A stretch of DNA of 64,000 nt, taken from assembly GCF_004379255.2 (NCBI RefSeq), contig NC_056053.1, positions 18,844,188 to 18,908,187 of the forward strand, in the 5' to 3' direction. Source of the DNA: Salvia splendens (lineage: Eukaryota > Streptophyta > Magnoliopsida > Lamiales > Lamiaceae). Numbering within the stretch: position 1 is the stretch's first letter; every line of letters begins with the position of its first letter. A program made the position numbers and the translations under genes. The notes beneath the pieces were generated by a model. That model had not been told where the DNA came from. It searched no databases and was given only the letters and a program-made list of their open reading frames with translations. Positions 26,326 to 38,900 of this stretch are shown here, piece after piece.

Positions 26326-26603
26326 TAAAGTATAATATAAATGTTAAAATTCCATAATAAAAACATTTGCTGCCCAACAAAATGACATAAAATATTACTC
26401 CATTAATTATCTATTTTCACTTTTTACTGTAAATGATATGTTGGCCCAACATTCCATTCGTTCATTCCACACACATTTTATTATAAAATTAATATATAAA
26501 AGTGAGACTCATATTTCACTAACTTTTTCAACTTACTTTCTTTTACATTTTTTAAAAACTTTGTGTCGAAATCAAAGTGGATAATTATTAGGGAACAGAG
26601 GGA

Positions 26604-27510
26604 AGGCTAAATTCCAAGAAACTACCTCCGGGGAGGTAGTATCCGCCATTTGTTCCCGCAAAAAAAAAGTTTCCAGAGAGGGGAAAGACGCGAGAGCTTG
26701 TCGCGTGTTTACTTATAGACGCGTCTTCCTCTCGCGTCTCTAAAATGAAACACGCATGACGCATTAGCGTCTCTAAACATACACTCAACAAGATCAAGGC
26801 AAGCATTATTTTCTCCATTCAAGGATGTATGTGAAGCTGGCGGCTGTGCAACTTCCAAGCGAGAGAGAGGGCCGGTTCCAATAAATGTGTTATTTCCGAA
26901 GAAATTGGAATTATCTTCATCCATTAATTCGGCTGAGCATTTTATGAAGCCCACCGCCTCATTCCCATGCGCATTCACTACATGACTGTCATTCCCACAA
27001 TTTTCAAACCTTTCCAAAGCATTGGAATCAGCATGATCATTAAATTCCAGCCCACAATTCATAGAACAAGACTTGATATTCTCGGCGTCATCATTAAATT
27101 CCAGCATGATCATTAAATTCCACCCCCTTCATCTGTATCAACCTCTTCAATCTCCTCCATCATTCTCTGCAAAAAAGCTTTCTTCATCTCCTCTTTCATC
27201 TTCATCGAACATAACAGTATCTTCATCACCCTGTCTACACTCGGCGGCCAGAGGCTTTGCCGTAGGATCTGGCAGACGTCTTCGCGACGGGTCCGCCATT
27301 GACGGAAGAGGGCAGAAGCTTCGAAATTTCATTCATTCAAACACGCATGAGCAAATCGCGTGGTTAATTGAAACACGCATGAGCAAATCGCGTGGTTAAT
27401 ATGGATACACGCGTGAGCTTCTCGCGTCTTTCCCCTCTCTGGAAACTTATTTTTTGCGGGAACAAATGGCGGATACTACCTCCCCGGAGGTAGTTTCTTG
27501 GAATTTAGCC
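26604..27510 (-). mobile_element. Mutator-like element with ~100-bp near-perfect TIRs
   Basis: The left arm (26605 to about 26705, starting GGCTAAATTCCAAGAAACTA) is repeated almost perfectly inverted at about 27410-27510. The arms contain a small palindrome ctccggggag. AACAGAGGGA occurs at 26594-26603 and 27511-27520, a 10-bp TSD. A 33-bp tandem duplication (acacgcatgagcaaatcgcg words) lies at about 27337-27402. The interior has two minus-strand frames: 27332-27147, with a short D/E-rich peptide, and 27113-26709, 134 residues. Neither has a domain I recognise, so they may be captured or degraded. Confidence 0.82.
26709..27295 (-). pseudogene. Unrecognised coding fragments inside the Mutator-like element
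   Basis: An ATG at about 27297 starts MADPSRRRLPDP and continues as an Asp/Glu-rich peptide to a stop near 27147. About 34 bases further, another frame (27113-26709) gives 134 residues with an acidic, Asn-rich N-terminal part (LEFNDDAENIKSCSMNCGLE, a motif partly repeated). The C-terminal residues come from the TIR. I cannot name a parent gene. It could be a captured exon series with introns lost or scrambled, or a remnant transposase N-terminus. Confidence 0.35.
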
Positions 27511-27523
27511 AACAGAGGGAGTA

Positions 27524-28518
27524 GTACAAACAATAAAAAATACTAATAAACAATAAATTTAAAGTAATACTACAATTAAAAAGAAACTTAGCATCCCTGC
27601 CTATTGGAATGTGACAGTGTTTTTAGTTTTTACTGCGATATTCCAATTTACTGTTAACATGGGAAAAATGAATATATCGTTTTTCTTATGGAAAAAAAGA
27701 CAAAACTAATAGACAAAGACAAGAAGCTGGGTCGGAAACTTTTATGAATTGTTCGGGTCCAAAAATCAAAATTTGGACACGTGATTACAAAAATCAAATA
27801 TAGGACAATGTTTAAAAAATGTCAGAATATTGCCAATTTCGAATATTTTCTACCCAAAAATGAAAATTTAGTATCTTCATGAAAATCGATACATAGTAGA
27901 AATTTTTTTTGGACCGAACTGTTGCAACTTTCAAGATGTTTATAGAACATTGTAGAGAATAGTAATTAGATCAGCCATTCAATTGGAAAAAAAATACTCC
28001 TACAAATTTGTTGGGAATTAATGTTTAAAAAAATCGCATAAGATTACAAAATTATCAGAATTTAATTTTTCCATTGGTGACAAAATTCTGAGCGGTACTC
28101 CTCTTATTTCTAGTACGAATTTTGCCACAAAAAAGTACTTTATTAGTATAATTTGTTCTGATCGTTAATTCAGCATAATTGATTCAACAAATGTGACCAA
28201 ATTTTGTACAATCAAAAATTAATTTATTTAAAAAAAATAGGTTTATTTATGTATTTAATTATGGTCATATACTTATGATTTGTGTATAATTTTTTTACTT
28301 TTTTGGAACCATAAATATAATTAGTGCATACTTTAATTCAAATTTTAAAAATAATAGAAAAGAAATTCAAATATAAAAATAAAAAATGTGGTTAAAGGCT
28401 AATAAGTCTTTTTAACTTATCCACCTACTACATTTATTATTTAAATATATAATTAATACATCAAATTATTAATCTAACCTTATTTTGATTGTATAAAATT
28501 TAGTTGTTATCATCTCTC
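27524..28518. other. AT-rich intergenic stretch, nothing recognised
   Basis: About 1 kb, very AT-rich, with no open frame of note. Confidence 0.5.
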
Positions 28519-28521
28519 TAA

Positions 28522-30438
28522 GAGCATCCACAATGGCGCCTAGCGCACCGCCTAGCTGAGCCCCGACGCTAGACGGTACGCTCGGCGAACCATTGCAACC
28601 GCCTAGCGCTAGGTGATATACGGCCACTCGACGATGTGCTGGGCGACCCGCTCGGCGCCATTGTAGGGTTGGGATAGCCGAGCTCATCGCCCAGCGGATT
28701 TTTTTTAAAATTTTTGAAACACTATATATATGCGCTTTGCACGTCATTTTCATTCGCACCACTTGTTTTAACGAGTTTTCTCTCTATCTTAATTTCTGTA
28801 CAAGAGCAACAACGCGAAATGGAGAACAACAACGAAGGTACTCCAGTGACAAGTGGGTCTCAAACTCCCCTGATACCCGTGGGAGGTGGATGGGGTCCGA
28901 TGTCAGGGTACTACAACATGTACCCGTGGCAGGAGATGATGCCCGGGATGGCAGCCGGGGGGAATATGCCCGGGATGGCAGCTGGGGGGGAGTATGCCGG
29001 TGTGGCAGGGGGTACCGGGGATGCAACCCGGTATGCAGATGATGCCGTGGGGGGGGGGGACGGCGATGCAGCCCCCGACAGGAAGGGTACCGGCGACGCA
29101 GGGGACGCCGGGGGAGGAAAACGTCTATCGCCCCAGTTTTGATTTTTCGACTGCTTATTCGCACACATCGACCCCAACGGAGGCGCAGTTCACGCAATTT
29201 GAGACTTTTTCCTTAGAGGAGTTGGGGATAGATCTCGGGGATGCGGACACTCCCGTTCAAACGGGGGGAGTAGGGCGGGGTCGGGGCGCGCCAAAGAAGA
29301 AGAAGGGCAAGGACAAGAGGGTGGTCGGCGAGTCGTCGCAGCCGGCTGATGACAAGAGCTCAGCACGCAGAAAGTGGACGGATGCGGAGAACGTCGCGCT
29401 GTCCAAGGCGTGGGTGAGTGTTTGCGATGATCCCCTCGCCTCGAACAATCAGAGGATCGTCAACTTGTGGGCTAAAATAGCAGCAGCCTATAAGGCATTT
29501 TTCCCGGAGGGGAGGCCACGGGGGAGAAGTGCCGGAAGGGGTGGGACCGAATCAGGGCTGCGGTCTCCTGATTTTCGGGCTTGTACACCAACGCCCTCCG
29601 CATGCAGAGCAGTGGCCAAACGGAGGATGACTGCAGGAGGATAGCGGAGAAAGCCTTCCCCAGCCCGGGTTGTATAAGGATTTCACCTACTGGAACTACT
29701 TTGTGGTGCTGAACGAATCCGAGAAGTTTCGAGCAGGTGTCGACGCTGGCTGGCCGAAGAAGCAACGACTAAACTACATCGGTGATTTCAGCGGCAGCTG
29801 TGGTGGTTCCCACGACCTCCCCGAGACGGCCCAGGTGATCCCCACCCCTCGTTCGTTCGCTCGCCGACCTCGCCCGGTTGGGCAAAAGCGGGCACAACGG
29901 GAGGCGAGGGGGGTCGCCGGGGGTTCTTAGGAGGTCCAGTCGGCATCCCCCCTTGGCCAGTCCAAAGAGGATCTCAAATTCTTCGCGCGTCAACAAACGC
30001 GCGCTCAGATGGTCAAGACGTTAGCCGAATGGCGGGCGGCGACGGACCCCGAGGAGAAGAGTTTTCTTCACACATTGCTCGTGAGCATGCGTGACGATTT
30101 GAGTGGAGGCGGCGGCAACGGTGGCGACGGAGGCGACGACGACGGAGACGAGGAGTGAATTTTTTTAATTAATGTACATTTTTGATTTTATTGTAATTTT
30201 TTTAAATTAATGTACTTTTTAAATTTTAATAGTATTATTAAATTTTTCTGTATCTATGTCGTAAATTTCATTCCATATGTTGTGTGATTGCTAATTATTT
30301 GTTTTATATAATTTTGAGTGATGTGGCTAAGCTATGACTGAGCTATTTGCTTGTCTTGATGATGTGGCAGGAGGATTTTTAGGGATGATGATGTGACACG
30401 AGGAGTTTGCGGCTGGGCTATTCCTATTATGGATGCTC
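28522..30438 (+). mobile_element. PIF/Harbinger-like element, TAA TSD, carrying ORF1 relic
   Basis: The ends are GAGCATCCACAATGG (after TAA at 28519-28521) and ATGGATGCTC (before TAA at 30439-30441), and the element is 1.92 kb long. Subterminal sequences contain repeats of gcctagcg and gcgctagg. It encodes a Myb/SANT-like protein relic and no transposase. Its right TAA is shared with the next element. Confidence 0.88.
28819..30158 (+). pseudogene. Harbinger Myb/SANT-like ORF1 with three lesions
   Basis: Starts at the ATG 28819 with MENNNEGTPVTSGSQTPLIP and a Met/Gly/Pro-rich segment (YYNMYPWQEMMPGMAAGG). A frameshift near 29000-29030 moves to the frame holding a basic KKKKGKDKRVVGE stretch and the Myb/SANT block KWTDAENVALSKAWVSV. 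A second shift near 29510-29560 leads to a frame with the conserved FTYWNYFVVL ... GWPKK block. A TAG at 29928-29930 then interrupts, and the same frame continues to 30158 with LAEWRAATDPEEKSFLHTLL and a Gly/Asp/Glu-rich tail. It clearly resembles the 3449-4888 relic. Known role of this protein class: DNA-binding partner of the Harbinger transposase. Confidence 0.78.
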
Positions 30439-30441
30439 TAA

Positions 30442-30929
30442 GAGCATCCACAATAGCGCCTAGCGCACCGCCTAGCGCGAATTTTTAATTTTTTTTTGTT
30501 TCCGAAACACTATATATACTCGACTTGCCCGTCATTTTCATTCGCGTTTGTGGCATGTCGACTGCATTGCAGATATAATACTCCAAAAGGATTTAATTGA
30601 AGAGTTATGGGCGCGGAGGACTGCACGGCAGTACTTTTTTTTGTTAATTATGTAATTTTTTTAATTAATGTACTTTTTAAATTTTAATAATATTATTGAA
30701 TTTTCTCGTATATGTATCGTAAATTAAATTGCGTATTTTGTGTGATTGTTAATTATTTGTTTTATATAATTTTGAGTGATGTGGCTATTGATGTGAATGG
30801 ACTATTTATGATTTGGCTAGACTATGGCTGGACTATTTATGATGGGGCAGGAGGATTTTTAGTGTTGATGATGTGGCAGGAGGAGTTTGTGGCTGGGCTA
30901 TTGGTGGGCCATTCCTATTGTGGATAGCC
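30442..30929 (+). mobile_element. Harbinger deletion derivative with transposase tail remnant
   Basis: It begins GAGCATCCACAATAGCGCC immediately after the TAA at 30439-30441 and ends tattgtggatagcc before TAA (30930-30932). Its ends closely match those of the 28522-30438 element. A short frame at about 30566-30640 reads ADIILQKDLIEELWARRTAR, the type of sequence that closes PIF/Harbinger DDE transposases. So this copy retains the tail of ORF2, whereas its neighbour retains ORF1. It ends about 250 bp upstream of the DGAT2 start codon. Confidence 0.78.
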
Positions 30930-30932
30930 TAA

Positions 30933-31178
30933 TTGATTTTGTTGATTAAAGATTAATGACGTGGACAGTAACAAATTATGTAAATTGAATGGCACGTGTT
31001 CGTGTCTGCAGTGACATGTGATAACTTTTAGGTAGAATCCAGAAAGTGTTCGACGAAAAGTCGCTGAGATAAATTGATTCCGAGATGGCGTTGTTTCCCA
31101 CATGATATATATTTCCAGCTCTCCCATTCCTCTGCTGTCATCAATCTCCTTCACTCCTTCTTCTCTCCCCTTACTTCA
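30933..31178 (+). promoter_or_regulatory. Proximal upstream region of DGAT2
   Basis: Only about 245 bp separate the MITE end from the DGAT2 ATG. The segment includes a G-box-like core gcacgtgt near 30992 and a C/T-rich leader (ctcccattcctctgctgtc to ttctctcccc) just before the ATG, typical of a plant 5' UTR. A TATA-like atgatatatat lies at about 31102-31112. Confidence 0.45.
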
Positions 31179-34100
31179 ATGTCGTCTGAATCCAACGGCG
31201 ACGTCAGGCGGCGTAGATCGCCGTCGTCCGAAGCAGAGTCGGAGGCTCCCCCGACCGCGGCAGAGTTCAAGGGCACTCGGGGATCGCTTTTTAATTCGAT
31301 CCTCGCAATCGTTCTGTGGCTGGGGTCGGTCCATCTCATCGTCTCGATCATCCTCGCCTCGTTTTTCTTCTTCCCCTTTCCCAAATCACTCGGGTTCGTA
31401 ATCCCTGCTATGGTTTGTGTGTTTCTCATCTCAATGCGTGGGGATTAATAACGAATTTGTTGCAGCGGAATTGTGTTGCTCTTCGTGTTTATGGTGATTC
31501 CGATTAATGAGCGCAGCAGATGGGGCCTGAATTTGGCCAGGTTTATTATGGTGTTTGCACATACGAATTCAATTTTTGATTTTTTTTTGTTTGCATTATG
31601 CGTTTGTGAGGTTGAATGTGTTGGTGAATGATTTATCAGGTATATATGTAAGCATGCAGTTGGTTATTTTCCGGTGACGTTGCACGTGGAGAACATCAAA
31701 GCCTTTGATCCTAATGAAGCATATGGTAAAGCTACTTCTTTTGAGTTACTATGATTTCCCCCTTTTTACTTTCCACACTTTATATATTTGAAGTAAATTT
31801 TTTAGTATTTCTGAGTGTTAATAGCTCCATTAACTGTAGTGAAGATGTGTATGGGGCTGCTTCATTTGTGAGATGATGAAGTTTTAACTAATTTGTAGCA
31901 ATAGCATGGTAAGTCACGAGGGAGTTAATTGTGCTGCTGTATTTGAGTATTTCCACCAACCCTCTGGCGGTTGATATTTTTGGTGACCTGAACAGTTTTG
32001 ATCCTAAGTGGAAGTAAAGGGTAGGAACCACTTTCTTAAGATGTATGAATCAGTATAGCCAACTCCAAAACCTTTGAGTGGAATAGTATAACTCAACTTA
32101 GAGGTAAATGTTACAGTATTATTTGCATTAGTGGAATGTTACTAGGGAAGTAGGGAACTATTAATTCAGCTCGTTTGTTCATTTTCTTGCTAAACTTTCA
32201 TAGCACAACGATTAGATGACAGAATCCCTCGCTTCCTGAAATTCGACCTCTATCTCTTGCAGTTTTTGGTTATGAACCACATTCGGTTTGGCCTATTGGA
32301 GTAATTGCGATAGCAGATCTTACTGGTTTCATGCCTCTGCCGAAGATCAAGGTTCTTGCAAGTTCTGCTGTAAGTATCACATGCATTTGTATATCCTGAA
32401 GTCATAATAATGATTTGCCTTTTCCAAATTTGACTATGGATAACTTTTCAGGTGTTCTACACTCCATTCATGCGACATTTATGGACGTGGTTGGGACTTT
32501 CATCTGCTACAAGGAAAAATTTTACTTCACTTTTGTCATCTGGTTATAGCTGCATTATAATTCCAGGAGGAGTTCAGGAGGCCTGCTATATGGAGCATGG
32601 CTCTGAGGTGATTGTTAGCAACTTGGATACTTTCTTCTATTGCTTGTCTTTTAATTAATCACATAATTTTTTGTCCTTCTACCACCTCATTTCCTTTTGC
32701 CTTTTATGATGCTTGCTGTAAACAAATTTTACCTACTTTGTCTTCATGACATTCTCATCTCATAAGCATACATGTTTTCTAGCATTGATGAAGATTTAGT
32801 TACACAGAACACCAGGAAAACCATATATATATTGATTATATTGTATTGTAGAAGAAAGATGTGAAAAACCCAGAACCTACCATTTGTGGGTTTGTCACAA
32901 AATTTGCAAGTGAGACTTTTATACTTGACTAGTTTTATGTAGTCTCTATGCATGTCTGCACATTTTTGCTCAGATTGTACTGACAAATGGAAGACAATAA
33001 AAAGAATTTGACTGTAGTGCATAATTCATGTTACCCTGTTTTCTTTTCTATCATGCGCAGGTTGCGTTTCTTCAAAGCAGAAAAGGATTTGTACGAATTG
33101 CTATAGAGACTGGCAAACCTCTGGTTCCTGTTTTCAGCTTTGGTCAGGTGAGTCAGTTTTCATTATTTCTCTCGTCATTTGGAATTCTGATAATATTATA
33201 AATTTGGACGCATATATATCAATATATGTGACATGCATCAATATGAATACACACTCTCTGCATGGGAGACTGCTAGCAAGCTACCTTTTGCGCTTTATCT
33301 GGATTTGTTATGAGTTTCCTCACATATTTGTTTCGATTCAGGTTATATCTGACCATAATTTTTAGTAGTTTAGATATAAATACGGTCGGAGTTGTGGTGA
33401 GTCATGACCAATTTATAAATTTGGGATAGTTTGGTCGCCGTGCTGGAGGGTTATGACCTTTGGAAGTGTGCCCCCTCCAATTCTGTTAGAGTAAGACTGG
33501 AATCATATGGAAACACTGAATGAAATTCCCAACACCAAGCCTATATGAGATGTTACACGCTATCATTGCTGCCACCTGTTCATGTAAAAAATTTGTTGTA
33601 CAATGTTTGGATGCAAGTAGAGTAGTTTACCAGCACATAGAGGAGCATGTTGAACAAATTTAAGCATCAAATTTAAACATGGTGCATCATTATCTTAACT
33701 AATGAAATCTAGGGAATGTAAAAACTCACCAGCAACCCATTTCATGCTATGAAAAGAAATAAAGAAAGAAATAGACAGGAAATGTGATGAAGCCAATTAA
33801 TAACCAGAATCTGGAGGGAAATTTCCTTGAATGTTTATGTAAGTGGTTTTACTATTCCTCTGCAGTTAATGTTTGCGCGAACACTTATTCTAAATTACAC
33901 CTTGAACCTTTTACATGTTTTCTCATTGTGTAATGGTTTATACGCTATAAATTATAGCCCTTTCCTGGAATTTAAAACATTACTTACTCTTTGATTGTTT
34001 AATTGTTCTACAGACTGATGTGTACAAGTGGTGGAGACCGGGTGGGAAACTCTTTAGGGAGTTCTCTAGAGCCATAAAGTTCACACCCATTGTGTTCTGG

Positions 34101-35044
34101 GGCGTACTAGGGTATGTTCTAATTTGAAAATTTGTGTTACTGAGTTTTATACGTTGCTGATCTTCCTTCTTCTTAAAGCATGATCTAATTCGAAATTAAT
34201 GGGTCATTATAGGTTAAAAAAAAAGCTTAATATGTGGAATAGAACAGGTGTCTTTTTTCTTCATAATTAATTGTATCTTACTGAGTCCTTTCTCTTCCAT
34301 CATGCTCAGTGCTCACTATTGTACAAGATGTGGTGAAATTTCAATGGCCACAGGTTCCATCTTGATCGTTTATATGATGAGCAATCATGACACTTAGGCT
34401 CTTAAGAATAAAAAGTCTCTTCAATAGTTGAGCTTAGGTCAAGAGGTTCTAAAGCCCATTATAAACCTTCTACAAGATGTTTTCTCAGCTCTTTTTTCTT
34501 GGTTTATTTCAAACTGAGGAAAACTAAGTGCCATCTGCAAGTTCCGTTCTACAACTGAATTTCCATTTTGATGTTAAAAAAGTTATCATCTGTGCTGAAT
34601 TTCAAACTATGACAATTCTTTTGCAGTTCACCTCTACCTTTTAGACAGCCGATCCATGTGGTGGTTGGTGAACCAATTCTGGTGAAGAAAAATTCTCAAC
34701 CTACGAAAGAAGAGGTATACCCTACACCTTCTATGATATGTAGTACTTATAACGAACAAATACAGTATATGTTGTGAAGTTGGTCATCCTCAATTACCCG
34801 AGTCTTAATTCGTTAACGAGTCTGTACTGGTGATGGGAAACAGTGGAAGCATTTCAATAAACGTTATGTGCATTAGGAAAGGCTTTATGTATGATTCTAC
34901 AGTTCCTGGTAATTTTGTAATTTGATTTGTGTACCATACAAGGTTACGGAGGTCCATGCCCGGTTTGTGGAAGCGCTTCAAGATCTTTTCCAAAGACACA
35001 AAGTAAGGGTCGGCCACCCAGACTTGCAGCTTAGGATTCTATAA
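31179..35044 (+). CDS. DGAT2: Diacylglycerol O-acyltransferase 2 (DGAT2)
   Basis: Nine exons were read: 31179-31393, 31466-31540, 31640-31725, 32263-32369, 32452-32607, 33061-33147, 34014-34111, 34627-34714 and 34943-35044. All join in phase to 337 residues, close to plant DGAT2 length. The acidic/basic N-terminus is followed by a hydrophobic hairpin (about residues 37-90) that places the enzyme in the ER membrane. Signature motifs are YFP (106-108, [10 protein letters not shown]), the catalytic-type EPHS (130-133, [10 protein letters not shown]) and [17 protein letters not shown], with [20 protein letters not shown] further on. The C-terminus ends LQLRIL; short hydrophobic ends serve as ER retrieval signals in this family. 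The enzyme esterifies diacylglycerol with acyl-CoA to make triacylglycerol. The start is the ATG directly before SSESNGD; an upstream in-frame ATG in the leader gives an unlikely extension. Confidence 0.96.
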
Positions 35045-35992
35045 CAATCTTTTTATCAACAATTTTTTGTTGTTGTACATTATTCCTAGCTGATTTGTTA
35101 TTTTTAGTCCACTTGCATCTGCCCTAACAATCCATTTTTAATAATAATAATAATAATAATAATGCTTAGATCACATCATCACTGAATACTGATGGTGTTT
35201 ATAATAATTCTATCTTAGTCGTGTTCATAATAATTCCGATCTTAGTGCTTTATTTGAATGAGGAAAATTAAGTTTACAAGAATTATTACTTGGGATCATT
35301 TTATTAGAAAGAAATACTACATATCTTAACTTTTGCTACATATTGTCCACGACACTATACCTAATAAGAATTGCCTTGTTTTTATCCTAGACTCGCATCA
35401 ATATTTTCTAAATCATCGATAGCCTTATTGAATTTATCCAATTGATCGTTAATTCCTTTCTCATCTTGGAATTTATACCCCGGATGTGTTCTCCTTCGCC
35501 ACATCCCTCAAGAATTTATTGAATAAAATGATACTATCTTCTTCTAGCGCATATATAATTAAAAAAAAACCCAAGTGGTTTAAATCAGCTTGCAAAATGT
35601 TCGATAACTGATTTAACCAACTCCAAAGTATGGATCAAGCCGATGTTAAACATAGCCATTCAAACATATATAAAATTGAACACACACACTTCCCCTCTAA
35701 ACGCTCAAATACAATGAATTTGAAACTGAGGTGTTAGTTTCTTTACACTGAATCAGTTACAATCTAAACAAATCCACTACACAATAATTTGGAGGAAAAT
35801 GAAAATTGCGATGTCGTTAGACCCTCATATACAGCAGGGCAATGATAACATAATGTACAGGATTATGATATTCACCATTAGGGAATCTATATTTGCCTTT
35901 TCACAAATACATAAATACACACTTTAATAAAGACGGGCAAAAGAGCGTACACAAAAATTCATTCGGTATTTTGCAGTCGTAATATTCCCTTT
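35045..35992. other. Convergent 3' region between DGAT2 and PP7
   Basis: The 3' UTRs of the plus-strand DGAT2 and the minus-strand phosphatase face each other here. A short TAA/ATA microsatellite (about nine trinucleotides) lies at 35139-35163. No other feature was seen. Confidence 0.55.
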
Positions 35993-38900
35993 TCAGGCAG
36001 CAGGTTGCTGCAGTTCAGAATCCGTCACCATTGATACCAGGTCCAATTCTTCATCAGAATCGATAACATCTTCGAAATCATAATAAGGATTTACCTACCA
36101 ATATCATTAAACCAACAATCAGAACAGTGAAAATCATTCATTTTTCTGTATGAAATATCTATCTACACCATAACATGCATGTACAAAGAGTTGAACGCTG
36201 CAGACATCCTCCAAATTATATTATATGCATACTATATATATAGAACTGTAATCAATGATAACCGCTTCTTAAAAAGATAACATAATAACGATGATATAAG
36301 AATAGTACCTATTTTCATAATATTGACAAATAGGAAACTTTACCTTTGGTCTTGGGGTTACAGCTTCAAAGCTGTGAAACATTGGTGTGTCGAAGTTTGG
36401 AGGTTCCAAGACAATATAGGCTCCTTTGTTTTTATAACGCTCTTCGGTTGCCTGTGAATAAGACAAAACATTGAGATGAAAATCGTAAAATGCATTTTAG
36501 AACTTCTGAGTTCTAGACTCCTGGTCAAATTTGTCGTATAACTTTCCAAACATGATTTGACAACTACCGAAATTGTGTGCCATGGTTCCAAAAATAATAC
36601 TAATGGTCTAACTCAGAGATAGTTCATGCAACATTTTTCCAAACATAATTTGGCATATATATGATCAAACTTGAACCCCTGATTCAACGGACATTATTTT
36701 TCAGTTTTACAATTTAATTCCAAAAACCAATTTTTCCCGGTATCAGAAAGTCTCCTAAATTCTCAATCAAACACCCCAAGTTTCTCAATTCTCATTCAAT
36801 TATTAGTGTAAATGATAGTACAAGACTTGGCATTTGGCATGACTCAATCATTAAGTTTCTATGTTCTTTACCCCATAAGGTGCATGGTCCAACCAACTTT
36901 AATACCATAGTACCTAAGGTAAATAGAAATAGAACATGCATATATGTTTGGTCTACTTGCTTAGTAGATACTGAATCCATGCAGTGGCAGAACTCCTATG
37001 TTGAATTTGTTAATTTTTAGGGTTACATCAAAAACTCGGAGCCATTTCTAGGCTCTAAATTCAGAGATCATGAAGCTACCTGAAATTGTGGATAATCTGG
37101 GGCGCTGAATAATGTGATGAGCTTGCCAGACTCAACAATATGATCTATAGTATATCCAACATCCATTCCTCCAAGATCAGGCCGCTTATCCCGTGCATCA
37201 GGGCCTTCATGTGACCTGATGATTAACTGAAATGTAGGAAATGAATGGCACATGAGCACATCAATTTCAAAATTGAATCATTGATAAGCTCACACAGATG
37301 AAGAGTGAGATGAATAAGTAAAAAACAAAATCAACACAAAGGAGGCATGCACTTCATGCAACCAACTTGATTGCAGTAATATAACTCCAGAAAAAGGTAA
37401 GTGCAAGGATATGTTTTTTTACCTAAAAGTAAAACTTTAAACACAAAAATGAACTCTACGGCATAATGTCTAAGAGTTTGGGTTCAAATGCAAACCGACA
37501 CATAACGATTCTTGTTAAGAGAAGGTAAGCGGGGATAATCACATTCCCAGATATCCATATCATGGTAATTAATGTGGCTAACATTATAGTAAAATGTAAT
37601 GTAGGCATGTAGCCATCAAGGATAGTCTCGTTCTACTCCAATAAAAAACCATGGTACATAAGTTCTTGTTTGACAGAAAATAAATTGTTCTGAAACCTAT
37701 ATATATCATATGACAAAATAACTGCAGCAAGGAGATATTTTCAATATTCTCCACAAATGAAAAACAGGCTGTTGAGACTCTGCGTATAGGAATAGTTTGC
37801 ATTGAGCAAACAATGTCACAGATCAAGAATCTGATATTGGTTAGAAGATCTATATTTTATCATACCTGAGTTGCTGACCAGGTTTTATGGTGTTGTAAAT
37901 GCATGGGGCAAATGAGATATAAAGGGTGATTAGATTTATTTCCTATTCTCATGTCATACTTTGGCCACAAGAAATAGTCCATTCTACTATAAAACATATT
38001 TTTTATATCCCAGCAATCAAATTCAGCAAGTTCGTATCACAGTCCAAGTCCTCCTAATTCTCAGATATTCCATTATAATGGTCCCAGCGATTGCACTAGT
38101 GAGAAATTATATTAAGTTCATTAATTATCTGTTACAAGTAAAGCTTCAATTCAATTGCATTAGGACATTCCAACAAAGTCAGTCTAATGAAGGGATTAGG
38201 GGTCAGCATGCTTTCCATTTCACCAACATGTATGATTTATGCAGTTATATATCTCTCTGTATGGTAACGATTCATATGTCAGATACATGTTTAAAAAGTA
38301 CAAGTTGCCCAATTTGATATAGACCAACCAATAAAAATTAATTCTCATATGAACAGTGGTAAAGTTGACTACCTTTAAATTAAACTTCTTCAAAAATTCT
38401 TCAGTACAATCCGGACCATACAAGAGGCCAATTCCTCTCTCAGTATTTGGGGAAAGACCAGGAGTCATTGATGGATCTGACCATAGGATGTCGCCAGGAA
38501 TCAAGTTCTGACCTTCCCAGGGAGGATCAAGGACAGATCTTCTAGCTTTTGCTAACTCCTCAAAGGAACCGAGAATTAAAGAATCCACCTTAGGGTTGTG
38601 AACAACCTTGCGATTCTTCTTTTTAGACCTTTTTGATGGAGTGACAATTGTACCACGGAAAAGCCCTCCATGTGCAGTGTAAACTTTCCCAGCTATGATA
38701 GAAGCAAGGGGGAGTCCTTCGAAACATCCCAAACACTTTCTGTAGACATGCTTTCCATTATCACCATATTTAGCTAACACTTCCTTTTCAAATCCATAAA
38801 CGGAAGTGCAATACTTAGATTCATGATTTCCACGAAGTAAAAATACCCTGTGAGGCATAAAAACCTACAAAGTATGTGAACCCCATTATGATCTCAAATT

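Larger units (their letters stand above)
26398..27521. mobile_element. Stowaway-like MITE split by a Mutator-like element
   Basis: The left part, 26398-26603, starts CTCCATTAATTATC after TA and carries Stowaway words (gagactcatatttcactaac, aagtggataattattaggga). The right end cagagggag followed by TA lies at 27512-27523. The 0.9 kb between them is the Mutator-like insertion described next. Confidence 0.65.
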
